Shown: positions 41,949-52,404, counted from the stretch's first letter. The stretch is DNA of 64,000 nucleotides from Lachnospiraceae bacterium (GCA_024403455.1 JAKSRR010000012.1:21997-85996), one strand, 5' to 3'. Translations and numbers: made by a program. The notes: a model not told the origin generated them from the sequence alone.

Positions 41949-42794
41949 ATGGGTATCAAAACATATAATCCCTATACCCCGTCCCGTAGAAACATGACCG
42001 GTTCTGATTTCTCCGAGATCACTAAGAGCACTCCTGAAAGAAGTCTCTTAGACTCTAAGAAGAAGAACAGCGGTCGTAACAACCAGGGCAAGATTACCGT
42101 TCGTCATCACGGCGGCGGAAACAGACAGAAGTACAGAATCATCGACTTCAAGAGAAATAGCAAAGATGGCGTTCCTGCAAAGGTTATCGGTATCGAGTAC
42201 GATCCTAACAGAACTGCAAACATCGCATTAATCTGCTATGCAGATGGCGAGAAGGCATACATCCTTGCGCCTCAGGGCTTAACCGATGGCATGACCGTTA
42301 TGAACGGTGCTACCGCAGAAATCCGCGTAGGTAACTGCTTACCTCTTTCTGAAATCCCTGTAGGTACCCTGGTACATAATATTGAGCTTTTCCCTGGTAA
42401 GGGTGGTCAGATGGTAAGAAGTGCTGGTAACAGCGCACAGCTGATGGCAAAAGAAGGAAAGTACGCAACTCTTCGTCTTCCTTCCGGCGAAATGAGAATG
42501 GTTCCTATCGGATGCCGTGCTTCCATCGGTGTTATCGGAAATGGTGATCACAACCTTATCAATTACGGTAAAGCTGGTCGCAAGCGTCACATGGGTATTC
42601 GTCCTACTGTTCGCGGTTCCGTAATGAACCCTAACGACCATCCTCACGGTGGTGGTGAAGGTAGAGCACCCATCGGTCGTCCTGGTCCTTGCACCCCTTG
42701 GGGTAAGCCGGCATTGGGCTTAAAGACCAGAAAGAAGAAGAAGAACTCTAACAAGCTGATCGTAAGAAGACGCGATGGTAGAGCGATCAAGTAA
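41949..42794 (+). CDS. rplB: 50S ribosomal protein L2
   Basis: 281 residues, close to the family norm of 273-280. L2 is essential for subunit joining and peptidyl-transferase activity. The universally conserved [20 protein letters not shown] (about 217-236), including the functional His, is intact. [20 protein letters not shown] lies in the N-terminal OB fold. AAAAGGAG precedes the start by about 10 bases. The basic [17 protein letters not shown] tail binds rRNA. Confidence 0.97.
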   Translation: MGIKTYNPYTPSRRNMTGSDFSEITKSTPERSLLDSKKKNSGRNNQGKITVRHHGGGNRQKYRIIDFKRNSKDGVPAKVIGIEYDPNRTANIALICYADGEKAYILAPQGLTDGMTVMNGATAEIRVGNCLPLSEIPVGTLVHNIELFPGKGGQMVRSAGNSAQLMAKEGKYATLRLPSGEMRMVPIGCRASIGVIGNGDHNLINYGKAGRKRHMGIRPTVRGSVMNPNDHPHGGGEGRAPIGRPGPCTPWGKPALGLKTRKKKKNSNKLIVRRRDGRAIK

Positions 42795-42823
42795 TTAGCC
42801 GTAACTTTTAAGGAGGAAATATC

Positions 42824-43105
42824 ATGGCCAGATCATTAAAGAAAGGACCTTTCGCTGATGCAAGCCTTTTAAAGGCAGTTGATAAGATGAATGCGTCCGG
42901 CAACAAACAGGCAATTAAGACTTGGTCCCGCCGTTCTACAATCTTCCCTTCCTTCGTTGGATTGACGATTGCAGTACATGACGGTCGCAAGCATGTGCCT
43001 GTATACGTAACCGAGGATATGGTTGGACATAAGCTTGGTGAATTCGTAGCAACTAGAACTTTCCGTGGACACGGAAAAGACGATAAGAAATCTAAAGTAA
43101 GATAA
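42824..43105 (+). CDS. rpsS: 30S ribosomal protein S19
   Basis: 93 residues, typical. S19 forms a complex with S13 in the 30S head near the A site. [40 protein letters not shown] and [16 protein letters not shown] are the conserved blocks. AAGGAGG lies 8 bases upstream. Next gene (rplV) begins 18 bases after the stop. Confidence 0.97.
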   Translation: MARSLKKGPFADASLLKAVDKMNASGNKQAIKTWSRRSTIFPSFVGLTIAVHDGRKHVPVYVTEDMVGHKLGEFVATRTFRGHGKDDKKSKVR

Positions 43106-43123
43106 GAAGGAGGATAAGTAACT

Positions 43124-43522
43124 ATGGCTAAAGGACATAGATCTCAAATTAAAAGAGAGAGAAATGCAAACAACAGAGATACCAGACCCTCCGCAAAGTT
43201 ATCTTATGCAAGGGTTTCTGTACAGAAGGCATGCTTCGTGTTAGATGCTATCCGCGGTAAAGATGTAAACACCGCAAAGGCTATTCTGGAGTACAACCCC
43301 AGATATGCATCTTCCATTATCAAGAAGCTTCTTGATTCTGCGATTGCAAATGCTGAAAATAATAACGGTATGAATCCGGACAACCTCTACATTGCAGCTT
43401 GCTTTGCAAACAAGGGACCTACAATGAAGAGAGTTCATCCTAGAGCACAGGGTAGAGCTTACAGAATCGAAAAGAGAATGAGCCACATCAGCATTGTTCT
43501 GGATGAGAAAGGAGCTAAGTAA
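43124..43522 (+). CDS. rplV: 50S ribosomal protein L22
   Basis: 132 residues, longer than the 110-120 usual because of an N-terminal basic extension ([20 protein letters not shown]). L22 touches all 23S domains and its beta hairpin lines the exit tunnel. The hairpin is visible as [21 protein letters not shown] (starting about residue 104). AAGGAGG precedes the ATG. Only 2 bases separate the stop from rpsC. Confidence 0.96.
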   Translation: MAKGHRSQIKRERNANNRDTRPSAKLSYARVSVQKACFVLDAIRGKDVNTAKAILEYNPRYASSIIKKLLDSAIANAENNNGMNPDNLYIAACFANKGPTMKRVHPRAQGRAYRIEKRMSHISIVLDEKGAK

Positions 43523-43524
43523 TT

Positions 43525-44208
43525 ATGGGACAGAAAGTTAATCCTCACGGCCTCAGAGTCGGTGTAATCAGCGATTGGGATTCCAAGTGGTTTTCCGAGG
43601 ATAAGTTCTCTGATTATCTTGTAGAAGATTACAACGTAAGAAAGTTCTTAAAGAAAAAGCTCTATGCAGCAGGTATCTCTAAGATCGAGATTCAGAGAAA
43701 AGCAGAGAAGCTTGAAGTTACCTTACATACCCAGAAGCCCGGTGTAGTAATCGGTAAGGGTGGTACTGGTATCGAAGCTCTTAAGAAAGAATTACAGAAG
43801 CTGCTTGGTAGAAAAGAAGTTTCCGTAAATGTAGAAGAAGTTAAGAAGCCTGATGCAGACGCTCAGCTCGTTGCTGAAAACGTTGCACAGCAGCTTGAGA
43901 ACCGTGTTTCCTTCCGTCGTGCAGTTCGTTCTTGCATGTCCAGAACCATGAAGAAGGATAACAAGGGCAACACCATTACTGGTGCAAAGGGTATCAAGGT
44001 TAGCGTTTCCGGACGTCTTGGTGGTGCAGATATGGCTCGTACCGAGTCTTATAACGAGGGAACCATTCCTCTGCAGACCCTTCGTGCTGATATTGATTAT
44101 GGTTTCGCTGAAGCAGATACCACCTACGGCAAGGTTGGCGTAAAGGTTTGGGTCTACAAGGGCGAAGTTCTCCCCACCAAGGGAAATAAGGAAGGGGGCG
44201 ACAAATAA
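43525..44208 (+). CDS. rpsC: 30S ribosomal protein S3
   Basis: 227 residues, in the normal 210-235 range. S3 shapes the mRNA entry channel. [20 protein letters not shown] opens the protein. The KH domain has [17 protein letters not shown] (GxxG loop, about 74-90), and [20 protein letters not shown] lies in the C-domain. AAAGGAG is 8 bases upstream within the rplV end. The stop overlaps the rplP start (TAATG). Confidence 0.97.
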   Translation: MGQKVNPHGLRVGVISDWDSKWFSEDKFSDYLVEDYNVRKFLKKKLYAAGISKIEIQRKAEKLEVTLHTQKPGVVIGKGGTGIEALKKELQKLLGRKEVSVNVEEVKKPDADAQLVAENVAQQLENRVSFRRAVRSCMSRTMKKDNKGNTITGAKGIKVSVSGRLGGADMARTESYNEGTIPLQTLRADIDYGFAEADTTYGKVGVKVWVYKGEVLPTKGNKEGGDK

Positions 44209-44645
44209 TGTTAATGCCTAAAAGAGTAAAGCGTCGTAAGCAGTTCCGTGGTACTATGACCGGTAAGGCAATGCGCGGAAACACAATCTCCTACGGCGAA
44301 TTTGGTATCGTAGCTACTGAGCCTTGCTGGATCAGATCCAACCAGATCGAGGCTGCCCGTATCGCAATGACCCGTTACATCAAGCGTGGTGGTCGCGTAT
44401 GGATTAAGATTTTCCCTGATAAGCCTGTTACCACCAAGCCTGCTGAAACTCGAATGGGTTCCGGTAAGGGTTCTCTGGAGTACTGGGTAGCAGTTGTTAA
44501 GCCAGGCCGTGTAATGTTTGAAATCGCAGGTGTTGCAGAAGAAACCGCAAGAGAAGCTCTTCGTCTTGCAACCCATAAGCTTCCCTGCAAGTGCAAGATC
44601 GTTTCTAAAGCAGATCTGGAAGGCGGTGTAGCAAATGAAGACTAA
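44208..44645 (+). CDS. rplP: 50S ribosomal protein L16
   Basis: 145 residues, typical 136-146. L16 stabilises A-site tRNA and 5S rRNA in the central protuberance. The start [15 protein letters not shown] is canonical, so the ATG at 44208 is kept rather than 44214. The [20 protein letters not shown] loop (about 76-95) is the conserved tRNA-facing segment. AAGGGGG precedes it. Eleven bases at its end overlap rpmC. Confidence 0.97.
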   Translation: MLMPKRVKRRKQFRGTMTGKAMRGNTISYGEFGIVATEPCWIRSNQIEAARIAMTRYIKRGGRVWIKIFPDKPVTTKPAETRMGSGKGSLEYWVAVVKPGRVMFEIAGVAEETAREALRLATHKLPCKCKIVSKADLEGGVANED

Positions 44646-44838
44646 TAAGTATGTTGAAGAACTGCAGGCAAAGTCTGAAGTAGAACTTAACCAGGATCTT
44701 ACTGCAGCTAAGAAGGAACTTTTCAATCTTAGATTTCAGAATGCCACCAATCAGTTAGACAATACTGCAAGAATCACTGAGGTTCGTAAGAACATCGCTC
44801 GTATTCAGACAGTAATCAGCGCTAAGAAGAATGCATAG
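44635..44838 (+). CDS. rpmC: 50S ribosomal protein L29
   Basis: 67 residues, the normal two-helix protein next to L23 at the tunnel exit. [15 protein letters not shown] and [18 protein letters not shown] (about 26-43) are conserved. The start overlaps the L16 gene by 11 bases, implying coupled translation, with GGAAGG 9 bases upstream. Confidence 0.95.
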   Translation: MKTNKYVEELQAKSEVELNQDLTAAKKELFNLRFQNATNQLDNTARITEVRKNIARIQTVISAKKNA

Positions 44839-44866
44839 GGCATGAAATCAGGAAAGGAGAAAAACC

Positions 44867-45124
44867 GTGGAAGAAAGAAATTTAAGAAAGTCACGTACCG
44901 GTAAGGTCATCAGCGACAAGATGGATAAGACCATCGTAGTAGCTGTAGAGAACCACGTTAAGCATCCCCTTTATGGTAAGATTGTAAAGAGAACTTACAA
45001 ATTAAAGGCACATGACCAGAATAATGAAGCACATATCGGCGATACCGTAAAGGTTACAGAGACCAGACCTCTTTCCAAGGATAAGAGATGGAGACTCGTT
45101 GAGATCGTTGAGAAGGCAAAGTAA
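44867..45124 (+). CDS. rpsQ: 30S ribosomal protein S17
   Basis: 85 residues, normal. An OB-fold primary 16S-binding protein of the 30S body. GTG start at 44867 with AAAGGAG 8 bases before it. [20 protein letters not shown] and [20 protein letters not shown] (about 57-76) are characteristic. Confidence 0.96.
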   Translation: MEERNLRKSRTGKVISDKMDKTIVVAVENHVKHPLYGKIVKRTYKLKAHDQNNEAHIGDTVKVTETRPLSKDKRWRLVEIVEKAK

Positions 45125-45170
45125 TTTTTATCCATACAGAAGACTTGGATAGAATTGGAAGGAGATTAGC

Positions 45171-45539
45171 ATGATACAGCAAGAAAGCAGACTGAAAGTC
45201 GCTGACAATACTGGCGCAAAAGAGATCCTCTGTATCCGCGTTGTTGGTGGTTCTACCAGAAGATATGCTAACATCGGTGATGTGATCGTTGCCAGCGTTA
45301 AAGACGCAACACCCGGCGGCGTTGTAAAGAAGGGTGATGTTGTAAAGGCTGTTGTTGTTCGTTCCGTAAAGGGTGCTCGTCGTAAAGACGGTTCCTACAT
45401 CAAGTTTGATGAGAACGCAGCAGTAATTATCAAGGATGACAAGACTCCTAAGGGAACTCGTATCTTTGGACCCGTTGCAAGAGAGCTTAGAGAGAAGCAG
45501 TTCATGAAGATCGTTTCTCTTGCTCCCGAAGTATTATAA
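45171..45539 (+). CDS. rplN: 50S ribosomal protein L14
   Basis: 122 residues, exactly the common length. It binds at the subunit interface with L19 and is the docking site of Rsf[21 protein letters not shown] and the closing block [18 protein letters not shown] are diagnostic. AAGGAG lies 6 bases before the start. Confidence 0.97.
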   Translation: MIQQESRLKVADNTGAKEILCIRVVGGSTRRYANIGDVIVASVKDATPGGVVKKGDVVKAVVVRSVKGARRKDGSYIKFDENAAVIIKDDKTPKGTRIFGPVARELREKQFMKIVSLAPEVL

Positions 45540-45551
45540 GGAGGTTTCATC

Positions 45552-45866
45552 ATGAATAAGATTAAGAAGGGTGATACCGTAAGAGTAATCGCAGGTGATA
45601 CTGCAAAGGGTAAGGGCAAGGAAGCAAAGGTTATCTCTGTTGACGCAAAGAACGGTAAGGTTCTCGTTGAAGGCGTAAACATGATTAAGAAGCATGAGAA
45701 GCCCTCCGCTGCAAACCAGAACGGCGGTATCGTAGAAAAAGAAGCACCCATTAGCATTTCTAACGTAATGCTTGTTCACAAGGGACAGCCTACCAGAGTT
45801 GGCTTCAAGGAAGTGAACGGTAAGAAAGTACGTTATGCAAAGACTAACGGCGACGTAATTGATTAA
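45552..45866 (+). CDS. rplX: 50S ribosomal protein L24
   Basis: 104 residues. An assembly initiator with a KOW motif ([20 protein letters not shown], about 4-24) and [11 protein letters not shown] in the middle. It binds the 5-prime end of 23S rRNA. Starts 12 bases after rplN with AAGGAGG between. Confidence 0.96.
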   Translation: MNKIKKGDTVRVIAGDTAKGKGKEAKVISVDAKNGKVLVEGVNMIKKHEKPSAANQNGGIVEKEAPISISNVMLVHKGQPTRVGFKEVNGKKVRYAKTNGDVID

Positions 45867-45889
45867 TTCTTGGGAAGGAGATAAAAACA

Positions 45890-46429
45890 GTGAGCAGACT
45901 GAAAGATATGTATAATAGCGAAATCAAAGACGCTATGGTCAAGAAGTTTGGTTACAAGAATGTCATGGAGATTCCCAAGATTGACAAGATTGTACTGAAC
46001 ATGGGCGTTGGTGAAGCAAAGGACAATGCAAAGGTTTTAGAAGCAGCTGTAGCTGATATGGAAACCATCACTGGCCAGAAGGCAGTAATCACCAAGGCAA
46101 AGAATTCCGTTGCAAACTTCAAGATCCGTGAAGGACTTGGAATTGGTTGCAAGACCACCTTACGCGGCGAGAAAATGTATGAGTTCCTTGATCGTCTTGT
46201 GAACTTAGCACTTCCTCGAGTACGTGACTTCCGTGGTGTTAACCCTAACGCATTTGATGGAAGAGGTAACTACGCTCTTGGTATTAAGGAGCAGATCATC
46301 TTCCCTGAAATCGAGTACGATAAGGTAGACAAGGTTCGTGGTATGGACGTTATCATCGTTACTACCGCAAAGACCGATGAGGAAGCAAGAGAGTTACTTA
46401 GATTATTCAACATGCCTTTTGCAAAGTAA
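45890..46429 (+). CDS. rplE: 50S ribosomal protein L5
   Basis: 179 residues, typical. A 5S rRNA-binding protein of the central protuberance. GTG start at 45890, AAGGAG about 8 bases upstream. [20 protein letters not shown] and [20 protein letters not shown] (about 104-123) are conserved blocks. Confidence 0.97.
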   Translation: MSRLKDMYNSEIKDAMVKKFGYKNVMEIPKIDKIVLNMGVGEAKDNAKVLEAAVADMETITGQKAVITKAKNSVANFKIREGLGIGCKTTLRGEKMYEFLDRLVNLALPRVRDFRGVNPNAFDGRGNYALGIKEQIIFPEIEYDKVDKVRGMDVIIVTTAKTDEEARELLRLFNMPFAK

Positions 46430-46463
46430 TTTGCTAGGCGCAGCTTAGAAGGAGGAAGTTTTC

Positions 46464-46649
46464 ATGGCTAAGACAGCAATGAAGATTAAACAGCAGCGGA
46501 AACCCAAGTTTTCAACCAGAGCTTATACTCGTTGCAAACTTTGTGGTCGCCCTCACTCTGTATTAAAGAAGTACGGAATCTGCAGAATCTGCTTCCGTGA
46601 GCTTGCATACAAGGGCGAAATTCCTGGTGTGAAGAAAGCAAGCTGGTAA
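46464..46649 (+). CDS. rpsN: 30S ribosomal protein S14, zinc-binding type
   Basis: 61 residues, the short zinc-containing form (rpsZ/type Z). The [20 protein letters not shown] block (about 24-43) gives four Cys ligands in CxxC-x12-CxxC spacing. It sits in the 30S head near S3 and S10. GGAGG precedes the ATG by 9 bases. A zinc-independent paralogue is not present in the window. Confidence 0.97.
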   Translation: MAKTAMKIKQQRKPKFSTRAYTRCKLCGRPHSVLKKYGICRICFRELAYKGEIPGVKKASW

Positions 46650-46682
46650 AACAGCGTTTAGACTTAAAGGAGGTCAAGACAA

Positions 46683-47084
46683 ATGACAGTTAGTGATCCT
46701 ATTGCAGATATGCTTACCAGAATTCGTAATGCAAATACTGCAAAGCATGATACAGTTGATGTTCCCTCTTCCAAGATGAAATTAGCTATCGCTAAGATCT
46801 TACTGGATGAAGGTTATATCAAGAAGTATGACCTGGTAGAAGATGGTAATTTCCAGACTATCCGCGTTACCCTTAAGTATGGCGCAGATAAGAACGAGAA
46901 GATCATCACCGGTATCAAGAGAATCAGTAAGCCTGGTCTTCGTGTATACGCAGGCAAGGAAGAACTTCCTAAGGTTCTTGGAGGACTTGGTATCGCAATC
47001 ATTTCTACCAACCAGGGCGTAATCACTGATAAGGAAGCTAGAAAGCTTAATGTCGGCGGCGAAGTTCTTGCATTCGTTTGGTAG
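46683..47084 (+). CDS. rpsH: 30S ribosomal protein S8
   Basis: 133 residues, typical. It binds helix 21 of 16S rRNA, and in E. coli represses the spc operon. [20 protein letters not shown] at the start and the C-terminal [20 protein letters not shown] (about 100-119) are conserved. AAAGGAGG precedes the ATG. Confidence 0.97.
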   Translation: MTVSDPIADMLTRIRNANTAKHDTVDVPSSKMKLAIAKILLDEGYIKKYDLVEDGNFQTIRVTLKYGADKNEKIITGIKRISKPGLRVYAGKEELPKVLGGLGIAIISTNQGVITDKEARKLNVGGEVLAFVW

Positions 47085-47122
47085 TTTGACAGTTTATTTC
47101 AATTAAATTAGGAGGTACGGGC

Positions 47123-47665
47123 ATGTCACGTATAGGAAGAATGCCAATCGCGATTCCTGCTGGTGTAACAGTAGAAGTTGCAGAAAATAATAAAGTGACT
47201 GTAAAGGGACCTAAGGGAACTCTTGAAAGAGTATTACCTGAGGAAATGGAAATCAAGGTTGAGGGTGCAGAAGTAGTTGTTACCCGTCCCAATGATTTAA
47301 AGAAGATGAAATCCCTTCACGGTTTGACCAGAACTCTGATCAACAACATGGTAGTTGGTGTAACAAACGGCTACGAGAAGAAGCTTGAGATCAACGGTGT
47401 AGGTTACAGAGCAGCTAAGGCTGGTAAGAACCTTACCTTATCCCTTGGTTATTCTCACCCCGTTGAGATGGTAGATCCTGAAGGCATCGAAACCGTTCTT
47501 GATGGTCAGAACATCATCATCGTTAAGGGTATCGATAAAGAGAAGGTTGGCCAGTTTGCAGCTGAAATCAGAGACAAGAGACGTCCTGAGCCTTATAAGG
47601 GTAAGGGTATCAAGTATGCTGATGAAGTAATCAGACGCAAAGTCGGTAAGACCGGTAAGAAATAA
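47123..47665 (+). CDS. rplF: 50S ribosomal protein L6
   Basis: 180 residues, typical. It binds near the sarcin-ricin loop region. [20 protein letters not shown] opens the protein, and [18 protein letters not shown] (about 151-168) is the C-terminal signature. GGAGG lies 8 bases before the start. Confidence 0.97.
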   Translation: MSRIGRMPIAIPAGVTVEVAENNKVTVKGPKGTLERVLPEEMEIKVEGAEVVVTRPNDLKKMKSLHGLTRTLINNMVVGVTNGYEKKLEINGVGYRAAKAGKNLTLSLGYSHPVEMVDPEGIETVLDGQNIIIVKGIDKEKVGQFAAEIRDKRRPEPYKGKGIKYADEVIRRKVGKTGKK

Positions 47666-47684
47666 ATAAGGAGGGCGAAAACAA

Positions 47685-48047
47685 ATGGTTAGCAAAGATT
47701 CCAAACAGGAAATTCGTGTAAAAAAGCACATGAGAATACGTAACCGTTTAAGCGGCACTGCGGAAAGACCTCGTTTAGCAGTTTTCCGTAGCAATAATCA
47801 TATGTATGCTCAAATTATTGATGACGTTGCCGGTACAACTTTAGTTGCAGCATCCACTCTTGAGAAGGACTGCACTTTAGAGAAGACCAACGACACCGAA
47901 GCAGCAGCATATGTAGGCACTTTAGTTGCAAAGAGAGCACTTGACAAGGGTATCAAAGCCGTTGTATTTGACCGTGGCGGTTACATCTACCAGGGTAAGG
48001 TAGCAGCTCTTGCAGATGCAGCTAGAGAAGCTGGATTAGAATTATAG
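47685..48047 (+). CDS. rplR: 50S ribosomal protein L18
   Basis: 120 residues, typical. It binds 5S rRNA together with L5. [20 protein letters not shown] (about 24-43) and [20 protein letters not shown] (about 96-115) are diagnostic. AAGGAGG precedes the ATG by 9 bases. Confidence 0.97.
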   Translation: MVSKDSKQEIRVKKHMRIRNRLSGTAERPRLAVFRSNNHMYAQIIDDVAGTTLVAASTLEKDCTLEKTNDTEAAAYVGTLVAKRALDKGIKAVVFDRGGYIYQGKVAALADAAREAGLEL

Positions 48048-48063
48048 GAAAGGACACAAACAT

Positions 48064-48570
48064 ATGAGACAGATCATTGATGCAAGTGGACTTGAACTGA
48101 ATGATAAGGTTGTTGCTTTAAAGCGTGTTACCAAGACTGTTAAGGGTGGTCGTAATATGCGTTTCACCGCACTTGTAGTAGTTGGTGACGGCAATGGCCA
48201 TGTAGGTGCAGGTCTTGGAAAGGCAAAGGAAATTCCCGATGCTATTCGTAAGGGTAAGGAAGATGCTATGAAGCATTTAGTATCCGTAGCTATGGATGAT
48301 AACAACTCTATCAGCCATGACTTCATCGGTAACTATGGTTCTTCTTCCGTTCTTTTAAAGAGAGCACCTGGCGGTACTGGTGTTATCGCTGGTGGTCCTG
48401 CACGTATCGTGTGCGACCTTGCTGGTATTAAGAATATTCGTACTAAGTCTTTAGGCTCTAACAACAAGCAGAACGTAGTACTTGCTACTATCGCAGGTCT
48501 TAGCCAGGTAAAGAGCCCTGAAGAGATTGCTGCAAAGCGTGGCAAGGATGCTGCTACCATCAGAGCATAG
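48064..48570 (+). CDS. rpsE: 30S ribosomal protein S5
   Basis: 168 residues, typical. It helps form the mRNA entry site and affects decoding fidelity. VTKTVKGGRNMRFTALVVVG in the double-stranded RNA-binding half and GTGVIAGGPARIVCDLAGIK (about 105-125) are conserved. GGAAAGGA precedes the start. Confidence 0.97.
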   Translation: MRQIIDASGLELNDKVVALKRVTKTVKGGRNMRFTALVVVGDGNGHVGAGLGKAKEIPDAIRKGKEDAMKHLVSVAMDDNNSISHDFIGNYGSSSVLLKRAPGGTGVIAGGPARIVCDLAGIKNIRTKSLGSNNKQNVVLATIAGLSQVKSPEEIAAKRGKDAATIRA

Positions 48571-48583
48571 GAAGGAGTCAATC

Positions 48584-48769
48584 ATGGCAGATAAAATGTT
48601 AAAAGTTACTTTGGTTAAGTCTCCCATTGGTGCCGTTCCTAAGCACAGAAGAACGGTAGAAGCTATGGGTCTTACCAAGATGCACAAGACGGTTACTTTA
48701 CCGGATAACGCAGCAACCAAGGGACAGCTTCAGCAGGTTGGCTATCTCGTAAAGGTTGAGGAAGCATAA
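48584..48769 (+). CDS. rpmD: 50S ribosomal protein L30
   Basis: 61 residues from ATG 48584, chosen over an upstream in-frame start because GAAGGAG lies 7 bases before it and L30 homology begins there. [20 protein letters not shown] and the [13 protein letters not shown] turn are characteristic. It is 13 bases from both rpsE and rplO. Confidence 0.96.
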   Translation: MADKMLKVTLVKSPIGAVPKHRRTVEAMGLTKMHKTVTLPDNAATKGQLQQVGYLVKVEEA

Positions 48770-48782
48770 GGAGGACATCACA

Positions 48783-49223
48783 GTGGAATTATCTAATTTA
48801 AGACCCGCTGAGGGTTCCAAGCACAGCGACAACTTCAGACGCGGCCGCGGTCATGGTTCAGGTAATGGCAAGACTGCTGGTAAGGGTCACAAAGGTCAGA
48901 AGGCACGTTCTGGTGCACCTAGAATCGGTTTCGAAGGTGGTCAGATGCCTTTATACAGACGTATTCCTAAGAGAGGCTTTAAGAGCCGTGGTACGCAGGA
49001 AATCATCGCTATCAATGTAGCAAGATTAGAAGCATTCGAAGATGGTGCTACTGTAACTGTTGAAGCTATGATGGAGAAGGGTATCATCACCAATCCTAAG
49101 GATGGCGTTAAGATCCTTGGAAATGGTGAACTCACCAAGAAGTTAACTGTACAGGCTAATGCATTTAGTGCTACCGCCAAAGAGAAGATCGAAAAGGCTG
49201 GAGGCACCGCTGAGGTGGTTTAA
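48783..49223 (+). CDS. rplO: 50S ribosomal protein L15
   Basis: 146 residues from a GTG at 48783 with AAGGAGG 8 bases upstream; a longer frame back into rpmD is not supported. [20 protein letters not shown], the Gly-rich [20 protein letters not shown] extension (about 22-41) and [15 protein letters not shown] are hallmarks. The stop overlaps the secY start (TAATG). Confidence 0.96.
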   Translation: MELSNLRPAEGSKHSDNFRRGRGHGSGNGKTAGKGHKGQKARSGAPRIGFEGGQMPLYRRIPKRGFKSRGTQEIIAINVARLEAFEDGATVTVEAMMEKGIITNPKDGVKILGNGELTKKLTVQANAFSATAKEKIEKAGGTAEVV

Positions 49224-50563
49224 TGATTAAGTCATTTGTAAATGCTTTTAAAGTCAAAGAAGTAAGACTGAAACTGCTTTATACATTTGCAATGCTGATC
49301 GTCATCCGAATTGGCTGTCAGTTGCCGATTCCCGGAATTAACAAGGAATATTTTGATACATGGTATGAGAGTCTTAAGAGTCAAAGTGGTAATGCATTTA
49401 GCCTCGTGGACATGTTCACAGGTGGTTCCTTTACCAATGCATCCATCTTTGCTCTTAACATCACACCATACATTACATCATCCATCGTTATGCAGCTTCT
49501 CACGATAGCGATTCCGAAACTGGAAGAGCTGCAGAAGGAGCGAGATGGACAGAAGGTAATCGCATCCATCACCCGTTATGTAACGGTTGGTCTTGCACTT
49601 ATGGAAGCCATTGCATTAGCAGTGAACTTCAAGGCACAGAACCTGTTGAATACCAACATTTCTACCGGTCTGTGTGTTGTATCCATCGTGCTGGCATTAA
49701 CTGCTGGTAGCGCCTTCCTGATGTGGATTGGTGAACAGATTAACGAAAAGGGTATCGGAAACGGTATCTCCATCGTACTTGTAATCAATATCATTTCCAG
49801 AATTCCTTCGGATATGATTCAGCTGTATGAACAGTTTATTACTCCTGCGATTAAGGAGAGCAGTATTGGTAAGGCAGTCCTTTATGGTGTCATTATCATC
49901 GCAATTATTTTGCTTACCGTCGTACTTGTAGTACTCTTAAATGGCGGTGTTCGTAAGATTCCTGTACAGTATGCAAAGAAGGTACAGGGCAATCGTATGA
50001 TTGGCGGCAACAACTCCCATATCCCTATGAGAGTCAATACCGCGGGCGTAATGCCAATCATCTTTGCTTCATCCATTATGCAGTTCCCTGTGGTTATTTG
50101 CTCCATGTTAGGGAAAGGCCAGGGCGAAGGTGTAGGCTCCAAAATCTTAAAGGCAATGCAGACAACAAACTGGTTTAACAAAGATGAGCCGGTTTACACA
50201 TGGGGCCTTGCGGTCTATGTATTGCTTTGCGTATTCTTCGCATATTTCTATACGTCGATTACGATTAATCCGATTATGATTTCGGATAACATGAAAAAGG
50301 GCGGTGGATTCATCCCTGGTATTCGTCCCGGAAAGCCCACCACTGAGTATCTGACAAATGTACTGAATTACATTATCTTTATGGGTGCAATCGGCCTCAT
50401 TATTGTAGCGGTTATCCCCATCCTGTTTAGTGGATTATTTGGTGCATCCGTTTCCTTCGGTGGAACCAGTTTGATCATTATCGTTTCCGTAGTATTGGAG
50501 ACTGTAAAGCAGGTTGAGTCCATGATGCTGGAGAGAAACTACAAAGGCTTTTTAAATAGCTAA
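49223..50563 (+). CDS. secY: Preprotein translocase subunit SecY
   Basis: A 446-residue channel subunit of the Sec translocon. Ten membrane segments are visible, the first at about residues 16-35. The plug region holds SLVDMFTGGSFTNASIFALN. The cytoplasmic loop with GVRKIPVQYAKK (about 240-251) and FIPGIRPGKPTTEYL (about 368-382) binds ribosome and SecA. Translation is coupled to rplO by the TAATG overlap. A hairpin 12 bases after the stop may end part of the transcript. Confidence 0.97.
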   Translation: MIKSFVNAFKVKEVRLKLLYTFAMLIVIRIGCQLPIPGINKEYFDTWYESLKSQSGNAFSLVDMFTGGSFTNASIFALNITPYITSSIVMQLLTIAIPKLEELQKERDGQKVIASITRYVTVGLALMEAIALAVNFKAQNLLNTNISTGLCVVSIVLALTAGSAFLMWIGEQINEKGIGNGISIVLVINIISRIPSDMIQLYEQFITPAIKESSIGKAVLYGVIIIAIILLTVVLVVLLNGGVRKIPVQYAKKVQGNRMIGGNNSHIPMRVNTAGVMPIIFASSIMQFPVVICSMLGKGQGEGVGSKILKAMQTTNWFNKDEPVYTWGLAVYVLLCVFFAYFYTSITINPIMISDNMKKGGGFIPGIRPGKPTTEYLTNVLNYIIFMGAIGLIIVAVIPILFSGLFGASVSFGGTSLIIIVSVVLETVKQVESMMLERNYKGFLNS

Positions 50564-50574
50564 AACAATTTAGT

Positions 50575-50606
50575 ACACTACGCCTAGACTGGCGTAGTGT
50601 GCTTTA
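50575..50606 (+). terminator. Hairpin after secY, possible partial terminator
   Basis: ACACTACGCC (50575-50584) pairs perfectly with GGCGTAGTGT (50591-50600). Only three T residues follow directly, so it may be a weak terminator or mRNA-stabilising hairpin between secY and adk. Confidence 0.5.
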
Positions 50607-50691
50607 CTGTTTAAGATGTGTAAGAAAATTACCGGTGCTGTGAGTAGTACCGGAACAAATAAATAAGAGAATTGGAAAGGAACGATTCATT

Positions 50692-51333
50692 ATGAAGATT
50701 GTAATGCTTGGCGCACCTGGCGCTGGTAAGGGAACACAGGCAAAGATGATTGCAGAACAGTATCAGATTCCTCACGTTTCTACCGGTGACATTTTTAGAG
50801 CAAATATTAAGAATGGTACTGATCTTGGTAAGGAAGCAAAGTCCTACATGGATAAGGGAGAACTTGTACCCGATGAACTTACCGTAAGAATTCTTCTTGA
50901 CAGAGTAGCACAGGAAGATTGTAAGAATGGATACGTATTAGATGGTTTCCCTCGTACCATTCCCCAGGCAAACGTTCTTGATGAAGAGCTTACCAAGCTT
51001 GGCGATAAGATTGATTTTGCAATCAATGTAGAAGTTCCCGATGAGAATATTGTTAAGCGTATGGGTGGTCGTCGTGCTTGTGTGGCATGCGGTGCAACCT
51101 ATCACATCGAGCATGTTCCTCCTAAGAAGGAAGGCATCTGTGATAAGTGTGGTGAGGCATTAATCCTTCGTGATGACGATAAGGAAGAAACCGTAAAGAA
51201 TCGTCTGAATGTATATCACGAGATGACCCAGCCCCTCATCGATTTCTACAACGGAAAGGGTGTACTTAAGGAAGTAGACGGAACCGTAGATCCTTCCGTA
51301 GTATTTGAAAATATTAAGAAGATTCTTGGCTAA
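50692..51333 (+). CDS. adk: Adenylate kinase
   Basis: 213 residues. It interconverts ATP + AMP and 2 ADP. P-loop GAPGAGKGTQAKM (residues 7-19), the AMP site STGDIFR and DGFPRT (about 84-89) are present. The long lid with CVACGATYHIE and CDKCGEAL supplies four Cys zinc ligands, the Gram-positive type. AAAGGAACG precedes the start. The secY-adk-map order is standard. Confidence 0.97.
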   Translation: MKIVMLGAPGAGKGTQAKMIAEQYQIPHVSTGDIFRANIKNGTDLGKEAKSYMDKGELVPDELTVRILLDRVAQEDCKNGYVLDGFPRTIPQANVLDEELTKLGDKIDFAINVEVPDENIVKRMGGRRACVACGATYHIEHVPPKKEGICDKCGEALILRDDDKEETVKNRLNVYHEMTQPLIDFYNGKGVLKEVDGTVDPSVVFENIKKILG

Positions 51334-51354
51334 TTTCAGCAGAAAGAAGAAGTC

Positions 51355-52110
51355 ATGTCTATAACGATTAAAACGACGAGAGAAATTGACCTGATGCGTC
51401 AGTCTGGTAAATTGCTGGCGAAGGTCCATGATGAACTTGGACAGTTTATTCGTCCGGGAATCTCTACCAAGGATATTGATGAACTTGGAGAGAAATTAAT
51501 CCGCGGTTATGGCGGTATTCCAAACTTCCTACATTATAATGGTTTTCCAGCATCCATCTGTGTGTCTGTAAACGAGGAAGTCGTACATGGAATTCCAACC
51601 AAGGAACGTATTTTAAAAGAAGGCGATATCGTTTCCTTGGATGCGGGACTGATTTATAAAGGATACCACTCCGATGCTGCAAGAACTTATGGTGTCGGAA
51701 AAATTAGTGCAGAGTGCCAGAAGCTAATTGATGAGACGAAGAATTCTTTCTTCGCTGGCATCAAGGCAGCGAAAGATGGCGGCAGACTTTACGATATCAG
51801 TAATGCGATTGCTTCCTACATAGATACCTTTGGGTATGGTATTGTAAGAGATCTTGTAGGACATGGTATCGGTACGGCACTACATGAGGATCCACAGATA
51901 CCTAATTATCATGTAGATAAGAAGGGACCGAGATTGCAGGTAGGAATGACCCTTGCGGTAGAACCCATGATTAATATGGGCAGGGCAGACGTAAAGTGGT
52001 TAGATGATGACTGGACAGTAGTGGCAGCGGATGGTCTTCCTTCCGCACATTATGAAAATACCATTCTGATTACGGATGGTGAGCCTGAAATCTTAACCTT
52101 GCCGGATTAA
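51355..52110 (+). CDS. map: Methionine aminopeptidase, type I
   Basis: 251 residues. It removes initiator methionine co-translationally using two metal ions. The five ligands are readable: Asp in SLDAGLIYKGYHSDAARTY (two Asp), His in GHGIGTALHEDPQIPN, Glu in VEPMI and Glu in YENTILIT. His in HYNGFPASICVSVNEEVVHG is the substrate-facing residue. It starts 21 bases after adk, with AAAGAAGAAG as a moderate ribosome binding site. Confidence 0.96.
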   Translation: MSITIKTTREIDLMRQSGKLLAKVHDELGQFIRPGISTKDIDELGEKLIRGYGGIPNFLHYNGFPASICVSVNEEVVHGIPTKERILKEGDIVSLDAGLIYKGYHSDAARTYGVGKISAECQKLIDETKNSFFAGIKAAKDGGRLYDISNAIASYIDTFGYGIVRDLVGHGIGTALHEDPQIPNYHVDKKGPRLQVGMTLAVEPMINMGRADVKWLDDDWTVVAADGLPSAHYENTILITDGEPEILTLPD

Positions 52111-52122
52111 TAAGGAGGTGCC

Positions 52123-52404
52123 ATGAGATTAGCAACTTCCAAAGCCGGTCATGACAAAGATGCAGTCTATGTCATTGTGAAAGAAGATGCAGCATACTAT
52201 TATGTGGCTGATGGCAAAGCAAAAGGCCTAACATCTTTAAAAAAGAAAAATAAAAAACATTTGCAGGTAATAAAGCAAATTCCTAGGGAAGCTGAACTTA
52301 CGGACTTAGCAAAGAAGTTTGATGAAGGAAAGCTTACCGAGGATCACGAAATCAAAAGAATGCTTACGATTTACAAGAAATGCAGGAGGGACGAGGATGT
52401 CTAA
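52123..52404 (+). CDS. KOW-domain RNA-binding protein (L14e-like)
   Basis: 93 residues. The N-terminal half ([35 protein letters not shown]) forms a KOW/SH3-like barrel similar to the archaeal-eukaryotic L14e group. Homologues occur between map and infA in many clostridia. The C-terminal half is charged and helical. Likely ribosome-associated; role not known. AAGGAGG precedes the start, and its end overlaps infA by 8 bases. Confidence 0.85.
   Translation: MRLATSKAGHDKDAVYVIVKEDAAYYYVADGKAKGLTSLKKKNKKHLQVIKQIPREAELTDLAKKFDEGKLTEDHEIKRMLTIYKKCRRDEDV

Noticed and set aside
44000-44284. Minus-strand frame across the rpsC/rplP junction
   Set aside because: Antisense to two clearly real ribosomal protein genes, without a start signal.
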